From: Thioclava arctica
Lineage (GTDB): Bacteria > Pseudomonadota > Alphaproteobacteria > Rhodobacterales > Rhodobacteraceae
Reading direction: 5' to 3'
Length of the DNA: 64,000 bases
Assembly (NCBI RefSeq): GCF_040892615.1
Contig: NZ_JBFRYC010000011.1
Coordinates: forward strand, 44,145-108,144
Shown: piece after piece, positions 36,583 through 45,564 of the stretch
Position numbering within the stretch: the stretch's first letter is position 1
Layout: every line of letters begins with the position of its first letter
The notes under the pieces: generated by a model
Database searches by the model: none
Told to the model about the DNA's origin: nothing
The model's input: only the letters and a program-made list of their open reading frames with translations
Program-made: the position numbers and the translations under genes

Positions 36583-36722
36583 AGGGGGGCGCTGCCCCCG
36601 TCTCGTTACACGAGACTCCCCCGGGATATTTTGGGAATTTGGAAGCGAAGAAAAGTTTGGCTTCCAAATTCCCAAAATATCCCGGGGTGAATTTGCGCAG
36701 CAAAGAGGGGCAGCGCCCCCCT
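36583..36722. repeat. 140-bp nested inverted repeat
   Basis: Outer arms AGGGGGGCGCTGCCCC (36583-36598) and GGGGCAGCGCCCCCCT (36707-36722) are perfect complements. Inside are a small hairpin GTCTCGT-TAC-ACGAGAC (36600-36616) and a 28-bp perfect stem (36619-36646 with 36660-36687) closed by a 13-nt loop. It lies between the DUF815 gene and the amidotransferase gene, both on the minus strand. It could terminate or insulate, and shares sequence with 55651-55690. Confidence 0.9.
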
Positions 36723-36734
36723 GTTCGGTCGCAA

Positions 36735-37577
36735 TCAGATCGCGATACCTTGGCGTCCGGCGAGATCGGTAAAATATTGCCACGCCACGCGACCCGAGCG
36801 CGACCCGCGCGTCGCCTGCCATTCGATTGCCTCAGCGCGCAAGGTTTCGGCGTCAATCTGCACCCCGTAGGCCGCGCAATAGCCCGCGATCATCGTCAGA
36901 TACTCATCTTGCGAACAGGGGTGAAAGCCCAGCCAGAGCCCGAAACGATCCGAAAGCGACACTTTTTCCTCGACCGCCTCGGAGGGGTTGATCGCGGTGG
37001 AGCGTTCGTTCTCGATCATGTCGCGCGGCATCAGGTGACGCCGGTTCGAAGTCGCGTAAAGGATCACATTGGCTGGCCGCCCCTCGATCCCGCCATCCAG
37101 AACCGCCTTGAGCGATTTGTAATGCTGATCGTCATGGCTAAAGCTCAGGTCATCGCAAAACAGCACGAAGCGCAGATCGGGTTCAGCGCGCAGATGCGCC
37201 AGCAGCCGCCCGACCGAGGGCAGATCCTCCCGCGCCAGTTCCACCAGCTTGAGCGGCAAGCCTTCGGCCACCGCCGCCGCATGCGCCGCCTTCACCAGTG
37301 AGGACTTCCCCATTCCGCGTGCGCCCCAGAGCAGCGCATTATTGGCCGCCGATCCGCGCGCAAATTGCAGCGTATTGGCCAATAGCGTGTCGCGCGATCG
37401 ATCGATCCCGTGCAACAGCCCCAGATCGACCCGCGAGACCTGCGCGACAGATTCCAGCCGGTCAGGCGCGGTGTGCCAGATGAAGGCATCGGCGCAGGTC
37501 ATATCCGGGGCGGGTTGCGGCGCGGGGGCAAGTCGTTCCAGCGCCTCGGCAATCCGGCCAATCGCATCATCGCTCAT
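36735..37577 (-). CDS. DUF815 family AAA ATPase
   Basis: A 280-residue P-loop ATPase of the DUF815 group. Walker A is LLWGARGMGKSSLVKA near residue 85, Walker B is RFVLFCDDLSFS near 137, and the sensor region NVILYATSNRRHLMPRD follows; SDRFGLWLGFHPCSQDEYL completes the family pattern. Its start overlaps the end of tatC by four bases, so it is read with the tat genes. Function unknown; a link to Tat export is suggested only by position. Confidence 0.9.
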   Translation of the reverse strand: MSDDAIGRIAEALERLAPAPQPAPDMTCADAFIWHTAPDRLESVAQVSRVDLGLLHGIDRSRDTLLANTLQFARGSAANNALLWGARGMGKSSLVKAAHAAAVAEGLPLKLVELAREDLPSVGRLLAHLRAEPDLRFVLFCDDLSFSHDDQHYKSLKAVLDGGIEGRPANVILYATSNRRHLMPRDMIENERSTAINPSEAVEEKVSLSDRFGLWLGFHPCSQDEYLTMIAGYCAAYGVQIDAETLRAEAIEWQATRGSRSGRVAWQYFTDLAGRQGIAI

Positions 37578-38443
37578 GAACGCCCCTCGTCTTCGCCCTC
37601 GTCTTCATCTTCGTCCCATTCTTCGGGGTCGATCCATGTGCCGTCGGCGCGCATCCGGGCCTCACGGGTCTTTTCAATCCGCTTCACCAGCTGGATCGAA
37701 ATCTCATAGAGACCATAGACCACGGTGAACAAAATCACTTGGCTGACGACATCGGGCGGCGTGGCAATCGCGGCCACGATCAGGATCGCGACGACGGCAT
37801 ATTTGCGCATATTGCCAAGCCCTGCCGAGGACACCAGCCCCGCCTTGCCCATCAGCGACAGCAACACTGGCAGCTGGAAACAGATGCCAAAGGCCATCAC
37901 GAATTTGATCGTCAGATTGAGATATTCCTGCACCGAGCCCTGAAAGCCGATCGCGGCCATCTCATTGCTGCCTTGATGCGCGGCCATATCACCTTGCTGA
38001 AAACCAAGGAAGAAATTGAACGCCAGCGGCAAGATCACGTAATAGGCGAAAGCCGCGCCGAGGAAAAACATGATTGGCGAGGCAACCAGGAACGGCAGGA
38101 ACGCGTTCTTTTCATTCTTATAAAGACCCGGCGCCACAAAGCGCCACATCTGATAGGCGATGATCGGGAAAGACAGCGCGAACCCACCCAAGAAAGAGAT
38201 GTTGATCGCGACGAAGAAGCCTTCTTGCAGCTTGATCAGATAGAGCCCGCATTGCTCTCCGCGAGAGGACAGCGCGTGGCAGACCGGGCGAGTGAGAAAG
38301 TTGAAAATCGGGTTCCACACCGTGTAGCAGACCACCATTGCCACCACGAACGCGCCCAGCGAATACAGGATCCGGGTGCGCAATTCCGCGAGGTGCTCAA
38401 TCAGCGGCGCAGCGCTTTGCTCCATGTCATCGGGGTCGCTCAT
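37574..38443 (-). CDS. tatC: Sec-independent protein translocase TatC
   Basis: A 289-residue inner-membrane receptor for twin-arginine signal peptides, with six expected membrane segments. The N terminus PLIEHLAELRTRILYSLGAF is the TatC signature, and FVAPGLYKNEKNAFLPFLVASPIMFFLGAAFAYYVILPLAFNFFLGF the central block. A family-typical alphaproteobacterial insert (LTRPVCHALSSRGEQCGLYLIKLQEGFF) is present, and the acidic C-terminal tail is cytoplasmic. It overlaps tatB by four bases. Confidence 0.97.
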   Translation of the reverse strand: MSDPDDMEQSAAPLIEHLAELRTRILYSLGAFVVAMVVCYTVWNPIFNFLTRPVCHALSSRGEQCGLYLIKLQEGFFVAINISFLGGFALSFPIIAYQMWRFVAPGLYKNEKNAFLPFLVASPIMFFLGAAFAYYVILPLAFNFFLGFQQGDMAAHQGSNEMAAIGFQGSVQEYLNLTIKFVMAFGICFQLPVLLSLMGKAGLVSSAGLGNMRKYAVVAILIVAAIATPPDVVSQVILFTVVYGLYEISIQLVKRIEKTREARMRADGTWIDPEEWDEDEDEGEDEGRS

Positions 38444-39042
38444 GCGTCATCTTTCTTGGGCGCGGGTTTGGCCGCTGCGGTCTTGCGTGCGCTGGCAGAT
38501 GTCTTCGCCGCCGTTGCTTTGGGCGTTGATTTAGGCGCGGATTTGGCGGCGGTCTTTGCAGGCGCTTTCTTGGCACTTGCGGCTTTCGCTGCCGGGGCTT
38601 TGGGTGCGGCTTTCGCCGTCGCAGCCGATTTGGCAGCGGGTTTCTTCGCCGCTGGTTTCTTCGCCGCCGATTTTGCGGCGCTTGCGGGCGCGGGCTTGGG
38701 CGGCGTGGCCTCGGGATCGGGCTGCAGCGTATTGGGTTTGGCTGCGCCGGGCCCTTTGGGCTCCCATTTCTCAAAACTGTCAGCAGCCTTTTCCAGCGCA
38801 TCCAGCCCAAGCGACTTTTTCGAGGTCAGCTTTTTGAGATCGCGCACCGAATTGGCCGCCTCATCCAGACCGCTATCCTTGGCCGCATCCTCCATCGCCG
38901 AGGAGAACTCGCGCGCCATGGCCTTGGCCTTGGCGGTCATCCGTCCAAGCTGATGAAACATCTTGGGCAAGTCCTTGGGACCCACCACGATCAGCGCCAC
39001 GACGCCAATCAGCAGAAGTTCACTCCAACCGATATCGAGCAT
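38440..39042 (-). CDS. tatB: Sec-independent protein translocase TatB
   Basis: A 200-residue TatB. The N terminus MLDIGWSELLLIGVVALIVVGPKDLPKMFHQLGRM contains the single membrane segment, the conserved Glu8 and the GPKDLP hinge. An amphipathic helix follows and then a long Ala/Lys/Pro-rich tail from ~residue 100 (repeats of AAKKPA type), probably disordered. GGAGG lies 13 bases before the ATG. Together with tatA and tatC it makes a complete Tat translocon. Confidence 0.95.
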   Translation of the reverse strand: MLDIGWSELLLIGVVALIVVGPKDLPKMFHQLGRMTAKAKAMAREFSSAMEDAAKDSGLDEAANSVRDLKKLTSKKSLGLDALEKAADSFEKWEPKGPGAAKPNTLQPDPEATPPKPAPASAAKSAAKKPAAKKPAAKSAATAKAAPKAPAAKAASAKKAPAKTAAKSAPKSTPKATAAKTSASARKTAAAKPAPKKDDA

Positions 39043-39112
39043 GCGAAATCAGACCCTCCGGTCAGCGGTTCACGGGTGCATCACGCCGCGCGGCATGATG
39101 CGCAATCAGACC

Positions 39113-39337
39113 TCAGACCTTGTCTTTTTCTTTTTTCGGCGTGATGTCGCGCGCCTCGGTCTCGTCTTCAAGCGAGGCAGTCTCGATCTCGTCGGTGCCC
39201 TCTTTGACGCCCTTCTTGAAGGACGTGATGCCCTTGCCGACCTCGCCCATCAACGACGAGATCTTGCCGCGCCCGAACAGGACCAGCACCACAACAGCGA
39301 TCAGCAGAAGGCCGGGTAGGCCGATATTGTTAAGCAT
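39113..39337 (-). CDS. tatA: Sec-independent protein translocase TatA
   Basis: A 74-residue pore-forming TatA: membrane segment MLNNIGLPGLLLIAVVVLVLFGRGKISSLMGEVGKGITSFKKGVKE, with the FGRGKI hinge, then an acidic and lysine-rich tail. A Gly-Leu-Pro segment stands where Gln8 is usual in E. coli TatA, as in other alphaproteobacteria. GGGGAG precedes the ATG at 39337. First gene of the tatABC-DUF815 operon. Confidence 0.95.
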   Translation of the reverse strand: MLNNIGLPGLLLIAVVVLVLFGRGKISSLMGEVGKGITSFKKGVKEGTDEIETASLEDETEARDITPKKEKDKV

Positions 39338-39458
39338 TGTTTTCTCCCCTCGAGCGCAGACCCGCCGCCTGCGTTCTTCGTTCAAGGGAAGTATTTATGA
39401 CCATGCGCGCCCCAATCCTAGAGAGATTCGCCCTATGAGCACTGTCTTGGCGCAGATT

Positions 39459-39478
39459 ACTGACAGTTCATTGTCAGT
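39459..39478. promoter_or_regulatory. Probable operator of the YafY-like regulator
   Basis: ACTGACAGTTCATTGTCAGT: perfect 7-bp arms ACTGACA / TGTCAGT around six bases, 55 bases before the preferred start of the HTH gene at 39534. TGACA-N6-TGTCA type sites are bound by YafY/DeoR-like activators; autoregulation is likely. Confidence 0.65.
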
Positions 39479-39533
39479 TGCCCTCGGGGGCGCTAGGCTC
39501 ATCGCGCCCAAGATCACACAGGAACGCAGCGAA

Positions 39534-39926
39534 ATGGCCATGACGCGGGACGAGCGGTTGCAACAGATCATCGCGATCCTGCGCGATGGCAAAATGCATC
39601 GCGCGCGCGATCTGGCGGGGCACCTCAACGTCTCCGAGCGCACGATCTGGCGCGACATGGCCGAAATCTCGGCCTATGGCGTGCCCGTCGAGGGCGAGCG
39701 CGGCGTGGGCTATATTCTGCGCCGTGCGGTGGCGCTGCCCGCGCTTGTGCTGACCGATGAAGAGCAAAGCGCGCTGGCGCATCTTTTGGATCTGGCCGAG
39801 CAGGTGGACGATCCGCGCCTCGCCGCCGGGGCGGCCAGTCTGGCAGCCAAGATCCGCGCCGCCCTGCCCCCGCCCCGCCCGCAAGACGCGGCGGAAGGGC
39901 TGGCGGGAGATAAGGCGAACGGCTAG
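39534..39926 (+). CDS. YafY/DeoR-type HTH regulator lacking the WYL domain
   Basis: A 130-residue DNA-binding protein. The N-terminal HTH (residues 3-60) is TRDERLQQIIAILRDGKMHRARDLAGHLNVSERTIWRDMAEISAYGVPVEGERGVGYIL, the classic YafY pattern. A short helical tail (LVLTDEEQSALAHLLDLAEQ) follows, equal to the linker of longer homologues, but the ligand-sensing WYL domain is absent. ATG 39534 is chosen because a perfect palindrome lies at 39459-39478 and would be inside any longer form; AGGAA precedes it. The divergent tat operon or the gene itself may be controlled. Confidence 0.85.
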   Translation: MAMTRDERLQQIIAILRDGKMHRARDLAGHLNVSERTIWRDMAEISAYGVPVEGERGVGYILRRAVALPALVLTDEEQSALAHLLDLAEQVDDPRLAAGAASLAAKIRAALPPPRPQDAAEGLAGDKANG

Positions 39927-39958
39927 GGTCGCGCTGAGGACAAAACCCCGGAGGGATC

Positions 39959-40597
39959 GTGTCAGGCGCCGAATATATCACCGCTTTCGTGACCCTTTTC
40001 GTCATCATCGACCCGATCGGTCTCACGCCGGTCTTCGTGGCCCTCACCTTGGGAGAAAGCCACAGGGCCCGGATGCGCGTGGCAATCCGCGCGGTGCTGA
40101 TCGGGGGCGGGTTGCTGACCTTGTTCGGGATCTTTGGCGACAAGATTCTGGCCGGGATTGGCATCTCAATGCCCGCCTTTCGCATCGGCGGCGGTATTTT
40201 GCTGTTCCTGACCGCGTTGGACATGCTGTTTGAGCGGCGCACCAAGCGGCGCGAGCAGCAAGGCGAGGAGCACGAGGTCGAGCCCGATCACGACCCCTCG
40301 GTCTTCCCGCTCGCCACACCGCTGATCGCAGGCCCCGGTGCCTTGGCCACGATGATCCTGCTGGCGGGCAAGCCGGGCGCTGACTGGCTGCATGTCGGTG
40401 CAATTATTGGTGTGATGTATGCGGTTCTGGCCTGCATGATGGCAATGTTCCTGCTCGCCTCGCCGATTGAGCGAATGCTGGGGCGCACCGGCACGATGGT
40501 GGTCACGCGTTTGCTGGGGATGTTGCTGGCGGCCTTGGCGGTGCAATTCATTCTGGACGGTTTGCGCGGTGCGGGCTTGATGGGCCTTGCGGGCTGA
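39959..40597 (+). CDS. MarC family integral membrane protein
   Basis: A 212-residue inner-membrane protein, five or six membrane segments, of the MarC/NAAT family. It starts with GTG after GGAGGGA. The N-terminal ITAFVTLFVIIDPIGLTPVFVALT and the central FPLATPLIAGPGALATMILLAG are family signatures with the conserved Pro/Gly. A cytoplasmic acidic/basic loop (ERRTKRREQQGEEHEVEPDHD) separates the halves. Transport substrate is unknown; despite the name, antibiotic resistance is not supported. Confidence 0.92.
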   Translation: MSGAEYITAFVTLFVIIDPIGLTPVFVALTLGESHRARMRVAIRAVLIGGGLLTLFGIFGDKILAGIGISMPAFRIGGGILLFLTALDMLFERRTKRREQQGEEHEVEPDHDPSVFPLATPLIAGPGALATMILLAGKPGADWLHVGAIIGVMYAVLACMMAMFLLASPIERMLGRTGTMVVTRLLGMLLAALAVQFILDGLRGAGLMGLAG

Positions 40598-40672
40598 GGC
40601 AAAGCGCCCTCTGTGAATTCGCGTGCAGCCGCCCTACATCTTGTCCTAGGCGAGTAGCGTAACGAGGCCCGC

Positions 40673-41266
40673 GTGGTAGAGTCGATCATAACCGAAAATT
40701 GGGGCAGGCTGGTCTATCTCGGCCTGCTGTTTATCGCTGTAGGCGGCTATTTCGCCTTGGAAATTCGCCGCCGTCCCGGGCGCACCCTGCAACAAGCCGC
40801 GATCTGGGGGCTGATCTTTCTGGGCACGCTGGCGGCGGTGGGCCTGTGGTCGGACATCCAGCGCCAAGTGGTGATCCCCGAGCAAGCGGTGATGACCGAT
40901 GGCAAGATTGAGGTCAACCAAGCCCCCGATGGCCATTATTACCTGACCGCCGGGGTCAATGGCACGCCGATCCGCTTTGTGGTCGATACCGGGGCCAGCC
41001 AGATCGTGCTGACGCAAAAGGATGCCGCGCGGGCGGGCATCGACACCAACGGGCTGGCCTATATCGGGCAGGCCTCAACCGCGAACGGGGTCGTGGCGAC
41101 CGCGCCGATCCGCATCGACAGCTTCGATCTGGGGCCGATCCACGACCAGAACCTGCGCGCAGTGGTCAATCGCGGGCAGATGGACACCTCGCTGTTGGGA
41201 ATGACCTATCTGACGCGCTTTGCGAAGGTTGAATTTTCGCGCGGCAAGCTGATTTTGCAGCGCTAG
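40673..41266 (+). CDS. Membrane-anchored retropepsin-like aspartic protease
   Basis: A 197-residue protein of the TIGR02281 clan AA group. Two hydrophobic segments near residues 14-30 and 43-60 anchor it in the inner membrane; the periplasmic domain contains VNGTPIRFVVDTGASQIVLT with the catalytic DTGAS at 105-109, and the downstream hydrophobic-glycine part LLGMTYLTRFAKVEF. Such single-domain proteases act as dimers. GTG start at 40673. It is convergent with sdaA, the stops being two bases apart. Substrate unknown. Confidence 0.9.
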   Translation: MVESIITENWGRLVYLGLLFIAVGGYFALEIRRRPGRTLQQAAIWGLIFLGTLAAVGLWSDIQRQVVIPEQAVMTDGKIEVNQAPDGHYYLTAGVNGTPIRFVVDTGASQIVLTQKDAARAGIDTNGLAYIGQASTANGVVATAPIRIDSFDLGPIHDQNLRAVVNRGQMDTSLLGMTYLTRFAKVEFSRGKLILQR

Positions 41267-41268
41267 GG

Positions 41269-42648
41269 TCAGCAGTTGGGCACGTTCACGGCCAAACCGC
41301 CAAGGCTGGTTTCCTTGTAATGTTCGTGCATGTCGCGCCCGGTCTGGCGCATGGTTTCAATCGCGGCATCGAGGGGCACGAAATGCGTCCCGTCACCGCG
41401 CAACGCAAGGCTCGCGGCCGAAATCGCCTTGATCGCGCCCAGACCGTTGCGCTCGATGCAGGGCACCTGCACCAGCCCTTTGACCGGATCGCAGGTCATG
41501 CCCAAATGATGCTCCAACGCGATCTCGGCAGCATTCTCGATCTGCGCAGGCGTGCCGCCCAGAACCGCCGCCATCCCCGCTGCGGCCATGGCCGCCGCCG
41601 ATCCAACCTCGGCCTGACAGCCGCATTCCGCACCCGAGATTGACGCGTTGGTCTTGATCAACCCGCCCACCGCCGCCGCCGTCAGCAGAAAATCGGGAAT
41701 TTTCGCAGCGCTGGCCGAGGGCACATGATCAAGCCAATAGCGAATCACCGCAGGCACCACCCCCGCCGCGCCATTGGTGGGAGCAGTCACCACCTGCCCA
41801 CCAGCGGCGTTTTCCTCGTTCACCGCCATCGCATAGGCCGAAATCCAGTCATTGATCTGATGCGGCGGGGTCAGGTTGCGCCCCCAATCCACGCGCAGGC
41901 TTTCATGGATCGCGCGGGCGCGGCGCTTGACGTGCAATCCACCGGGCAACTCGCCGTCGGTGGTCAGCCCGCGCTCCATGCAATCGCGCATCGCGGCCCA
42001 GATCTTGGCAAGCCCCGCATCCAACGTCGCCACATCGCGAAAGCGCAGCTCGTTACGGCGTTTCATCTGCGCGATGGACAGTCCCGAGCTTTGCGCCATC
42101 GCCAGCATTTCTTCGGCGGTGCGAAACGGGAAGGGCACGGGCGAAGGGGCATCGCGCGCGGCATCGGTGACCGCGTCCAGCTCGGCTTGGGTGCGCACAA
42201 ACCCGCCGCCGATCGAATAATAGACCTCTTGCAGGACCACATCACCCTGCGCATCCAGCGCCGATATCACCATGCCATTGGCATGCGCTGGCAGTGGCGG
42301 GCCATAATCGAAAATCAGATCGGTTTCAGGATCAAAGACCATCGGTGCCAAACCGGGCGGGCAGAGCCGCTTGTCGCGCGCATTGGCTGCCAGCGCTGCA
42401 TCGGCGGCGTCGCGATCATAGTCTTCGGGGGTAAAGCCTGCGAGGCCAAGGATGCTGGCGCGATCAGTCGCATGGCCCTTGCCGGTAAACGCCAGCGAGC
42501 CATGCAGCCGCACCCGCAGCCCATGCGCCACAAAGGGCGAGCTGCGCAACGTATCGAGAAACCGCGCACCCGCCACCATCGGCCCCATCGTATGCGACGA
42601 AGACGGCCCGACGCCGATCTTGAACATATCAAAAACGCTGAGAAACAT
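41269..42648 (-). CDS. sdaA: L-serine ammonia-lyase, iron-sulfur dependent
   Basis: Deaminates L-serine to pyruvate and ammonia. The 459-residue single-chain enzyme has the beta domain first (MFLSVFDMFKIGVGPSSSHTMGPMVAG) and the alpha domain with the [4Fe-4S] cysteines in GAECGCQAEVGSAAAMAAAG and later CDPVKGLVQVPCIERN. The ATG at 42648 has GGGAGAG before it and is the family start; the frame is open another 144 bases. Typical catabolic enzyme, monocistronic. Confidence 0.95.
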   Translation of the reverse strand: MFLSVFDMFKIGVGPSSSHTMGPMVAGARFLDTLRSSPFVAHGLRVRLHGSLAFTGKGHATDRASILGLAGFTPEDYDRDAADAALAANARDKRLCPPGLAPMVFDPETDLIFDYGPPLPAHANGMVISALDAQGDVVLQEVYYSIGGGFVRTQAELDAVTDAARDAPSPVPFPFRTAEEMLAMAQSSGLSIAQMKRRNELRFRDVATLDAGLAKIWAAMRDCMERGLTTDGELPGGLHVKRRARAIHESLRVDWGRNLTPPHQINDWISAYAMAVNEENAAGGQVVTAPTNGAAGVVPAVIRYWLDHVPSASAAKIPDFLLTAAAVGGLIKTNASISGAECGCQAEVGSAAAMAAAGMAAVLGGTPAQIENAAEIALEHHLGMTCDPVKGLVQVPCIERNGLGAIKAISAASLALRGDGTHFVPLDAAIETMRQTGRDMHEHYKETSLGGLAVNVPNC

Positions 42649-43240
42649 CCGCTCTCCCTGCCCGGTTGACCCCACGCCCGCAGAGTGCCGGGTTTGCCCC
42701 TGCCGTAACAGCCCCAAAGCGACGTTTGCAGCGAGAAAATAGGCATGTCTGACGCGATTTTCACCAATTTGGGGAATGTTCGAGGCGATCAATTCGGGGG
42801 AATGATGCCGATTTCAGGCACAGATCCGTCTGCGTCCGACGCCACTGCGGACACGAGCGCTGAGGGCAATACCAACTCCACGCCCCCCGGCATCGAATGA
42901 CTACACTTTCTCTTTGATCACCCCGAGATCAACTTTGCCCAAGGGGTACGCGCCGAAATCCTGCTGCCCGGCCCGCAAGTGCTGCGCGGCATTGAGACGA
43001 GCAAGGCGATCAGGCTGCGCAGCGCTTGCGCAAAAAAAACCGCTATCCGCCCTGCCCGCGCGCGCAATTTTACCCCCCGGTCATGCACGTCGTCTGTCCA
43101 AGCGACGCGGCGGGCTGGCAAAGTTGCTGCGCGCCTGATGCGCGCGCCCCTTGCGAAACGCCGCAGGGGGTCAATTCGCGCTCGCACCGCTTGGCGCGAT
43201 TGCCTATAAGCAGTGCAAATACCCTATAATGGAGTGACCG
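42649..43240. other. Intergenic region sdaA / rpiA
   Basis: About 590 bp between divergent sdaA and rpiA. A 32-codon frame at 42802-42900 continues in frame past one TGA to 43209, but its later part is rich in Arg/Ala and looks non-coding. TATAAT at 43225-43230, directly before the rpiA ribosome binding site, may be a -10 box. No gene is called. Confidence 0.5.
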
Positions 43241-44026
43241 ATGCCTGCCGACCTCTCCCCTATCGATAAGGCGAAATTCGCCGCCGCCCGCCGCGCCGTT
43301 GACCTGATCGAAGACGGAATGCGCGTGGGCATGGGAACCGGATCAACCGCCGCTTGGATGGTGCGTTGTCTGGGCGAACGCGTGCGCCAAGAGGGGCTGC
43401 GCCTGCAAGGCGTGCCAACCTCAACGCGCACCGCCGATCTGGCGCGTCAGGTGGGCATTGACGTGGTGTCGCTCGATGAGGCGAAATGGCTTGATATCAC
43501 GATCGACGGTGCCGATGAGTTCGACCGCGAATTGAACCTGATCAAAGGCGGCGGCGGGGCCTTGTTGCAAGAAAAGATCGTGGCGACCGCGTCCGATCAG
43601 ATGGTGGTGATCACCGATGCTTCGAAAGAGGTGAACCATCTGGGCGCCTTCCCGCTGCCCGTTGAGGTGATCCCCTTTGGCTGGCAAACCTCGCGCGCCT
43701 TGATCGAGGAATTGCTGGAATCGATGGATGTGCTGGGACGGCAGACCACGCTGCGCCTGAACGGCAGCCAGCCCTATGTCACCGATGAGGGCAATTACAT
43801 CGTCGATCTGCATCTCAACCGGATCGGCAATGCGCGCCAGATTGCGCTGGTGTTGAACCAGATCCCGGGCGTGGTCGAAAACGGGCTGTTTATCGATATC
43901 TGCGACATGGTGATCATCGGCGGCTCTGATGGCAAGGTCGAGATCCGCGATATCAACGATGGCAGCATCGCCAATGAGAAAGTCGATTTCGCCGAGGATG
44001 ACAACATCTTCCACGATATGGAATGA
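43241..44026 (+). CDS. rpiA: Ribose-5-phosphate isomerase A
   Basis: Interconverts ribose-5-phosphate and ribulose-5-phosphate. The 261-residue protein has the motifs GMRVGMGTGSTAAWMVRCLG (phosphate loop), LDITIDGADEFDRELNLIKGGGGALLQEKIVA with the catalytic Asp and Glu, and NGLFIDICDMVIIG near the C terminus. GGAG precedes the ATG. It is followed 127 bases later by gor on the same strand. Confidence 0.96.
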   Translation: MPADLSPIDKAKFAAARRAVDLIEDGMRVGMGTGSTAAWMVRCLGERVRQEGLRLQGVPTSTRTADLARQVGIDVVSLDEAKWLDITIDGADEFDRELNLIKGGGGALLQEKIVATASDQMVVITDASKEVNHLGAFPLPVEVIPFGWQTSRALIEELLESMDVLGRQTTLRLNGSQPYVTDEGNYIVDLHLNRIGNARQIALVLNQIPGVVENGLFIDICDMVIIGGSDGKVEIRDINDGSIANEKVDFAEDDNIFHDME

Positions 44027-44153
44027 AACACGCCAGCCTTCCGCCGGATCGCCTGTGTAAGCGGCGGTCGGGCGCGATGGTTCGGGCACGGCGCAGATCT
44101 GCGATCACAGTGCGCCGACAACGCGATGACACGGAAACAAGGCAATAGATTCG

Positions 44154-45509
44154 ATGCATTTTGACTATGATCTTTTCGTCATCGGTGGCGGCTCGGGCGG
44201 GGTGCGCGCGGCGCGTATTGCGGCATCGGAATACGGTGCCAAGGTCGCGTTGGCCGAAGAATACCGGATGGGCGGCACCTGTGTGATCCGCGGCTGTGTG
44301 CCCAAAAAGCTGATGGTATTCGCTTCGACCGCACCCGGGTCAATCCGCGAGGCGCGCGCCTATGGCTGGGACGCGCACTGCGGTGATTTCGACTGGATGG
44401 CGTTTCGCACCAAGCTGGATAACGAACTCGACCGTCTTGAGGCAATCTATCGCAAGGGCCAGTCCAACGCGGGCGTGACCGTCTACGATCAGCGCGCCAC
44501 GGTTTCTGGTGCGCATGAGGTGACGCTCGCCGATGGCAGCACCGCCTCGGCCAAGCATATTCTGGTGGCGACCGGCGGGCAGCCTTTTGTGCCCGACTTC
44601 CCCGGCAGCGATCTGGTGATGACCTCCAACGACATCTTCAAGATGGCGGCCCTGCCCAAGCGCATCCTGATCGTGGGCGGGGGCTATATCGCGTGCGAAT
44701 TTGCCTGCATCCTGAATGGATTGGGCGTGAGCGTGACGCAGTTCAACCGCTCGCCACTGCTGCGCGGTTTTGATACCGAGGCGCGCGATCTGATCGTCGA
44801 TCAGATGGCGGCACGCGGGATCAATATTCACACGCATATGGTGATCACCGAGATCACCAAGCAGGGCGACGAGCTGGTCGTGACCTGCGGCGATGGGCGC
44901 GAGACGCGCTTTGACGCGGTGCTTTACGCCACGGGGCGCGTGCCCAATACCGAGGGGCTGGGCCTGGAAGCTGCGGGCGTCACCCTGGGCGAGCGCGGCG
45001 AGATCGTCGTGGATCAGTGGTCGCAAACCAATATCCCCTCAATCTACGCGGTGGGCGATGTGACCAACCGCATCAACCTCACGCCAGTTGCGATCCGCGA
45101 GGGCCATGCCTTTGCCGATACCGTTTTTGGCGCGAAACCCAAACATATGGATCACGAACTGGTGGCCTCGGCCGTGTTCACCCAACCCGAGTTCGGCACC
45201 TGCGGCATTACCGAGGAAGAGGCCGCCGAACGTGGTCAGGCCGAGATCTATGTCTCCAGCTTCAAACCGATGCGCTCGGGGTTTGCTGGGGCCGATGACC
45301 GCGTGCTGATGAAGCTGATCGTGTGTCGCGATAGCCGCGCGGTGCTGGGCTGTCATATTGTCGCGCCCGATGCGGGCGAGATGATCCAGATGGTCGCCAT
45401 CGCGATGAAGATGGGCGCGACCAAAGAACAATTTGATGCAACTTGCGCAGTCCATCCCACGATGGCCGAAGAACTGGTGACTATGCGTAACCCGGTACGT
45501 CATTATTGA
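44154..45509 (+). CDS. gor: Glutathione-disulfide reductase
   Basis: NADPH-dependent FAD enzyme keeping glutathione reduced. The 451-residue protein has the FAD motif FVIGGGSGGVRAAR at residues 8-21, the redox-active pair Cys43 and Cys48 in GGTCVIRGCVPKK, the NADPH motif ILIVGGGYIACEFACILNGLG near 175, and the C-terminal CAVHPTMAEELV with the catalytic His-Glu. GCVPKK together with VIRGC is the form seen in alphaproteobacterial Gor. Ordinary housekeeping gene. Confidence 0.95.
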   Translation: MHFDYDLFVIGGGSGGVRAARIAASEYGAKVALAEEYRMGGTCVIRGCVPKKLMVFASTAPGSIREARAYGWDAHCGDFDWMAFRTKLDNELDRLEAIYRKGQSNAGVTVYDQRATVSGAHEVTLADGSTASAKHILVATGGQPFVPDFPGSDLVMTSNDIFKMAALPKRILIVGGGYIACEFACILNGLGVSVTQFNRSPLLRGFDTEARDLIVDQMAARGINIHTHMVITEITKQGDELVVTCGDGRETRFDAVLYATGRVPNTEGLGLEAAGVTLGERGEIVVDQWSQTNIPSIYAVGDVTNRINLTPVAIREGHAFADTVFGAKPKHMDHELVASAVFTQPEFGTCGITEEEAAERGQAEIYVSSFKPMRSGFAGADDRVLMKLIVCRDSRAVLGCHIVAPDAGEMIQMVAIAMKMGATKEQFDATCAVHPTMAEELVTMRNPVRHY

Positions 45510-45564
45510 AATCACGAACGGAATGCCCAAGTGTTCCGGGAGATAACGGAAAGGTGAGGACCAT

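Noticed and set aside
41725..42669. A 314-codon plus-strand frame over sdaA
   Set aside because: Antisense to serine dehydratase, whose cluster Cys motifs are unmistakable.
42802..43209. A small gene or split gene between sdaA and rpiA
   Set aside because: The frame is broken by TGA at 42898, and its second part has Arg/Ala-rich random wording; no motif and no ribosome binding site of note.
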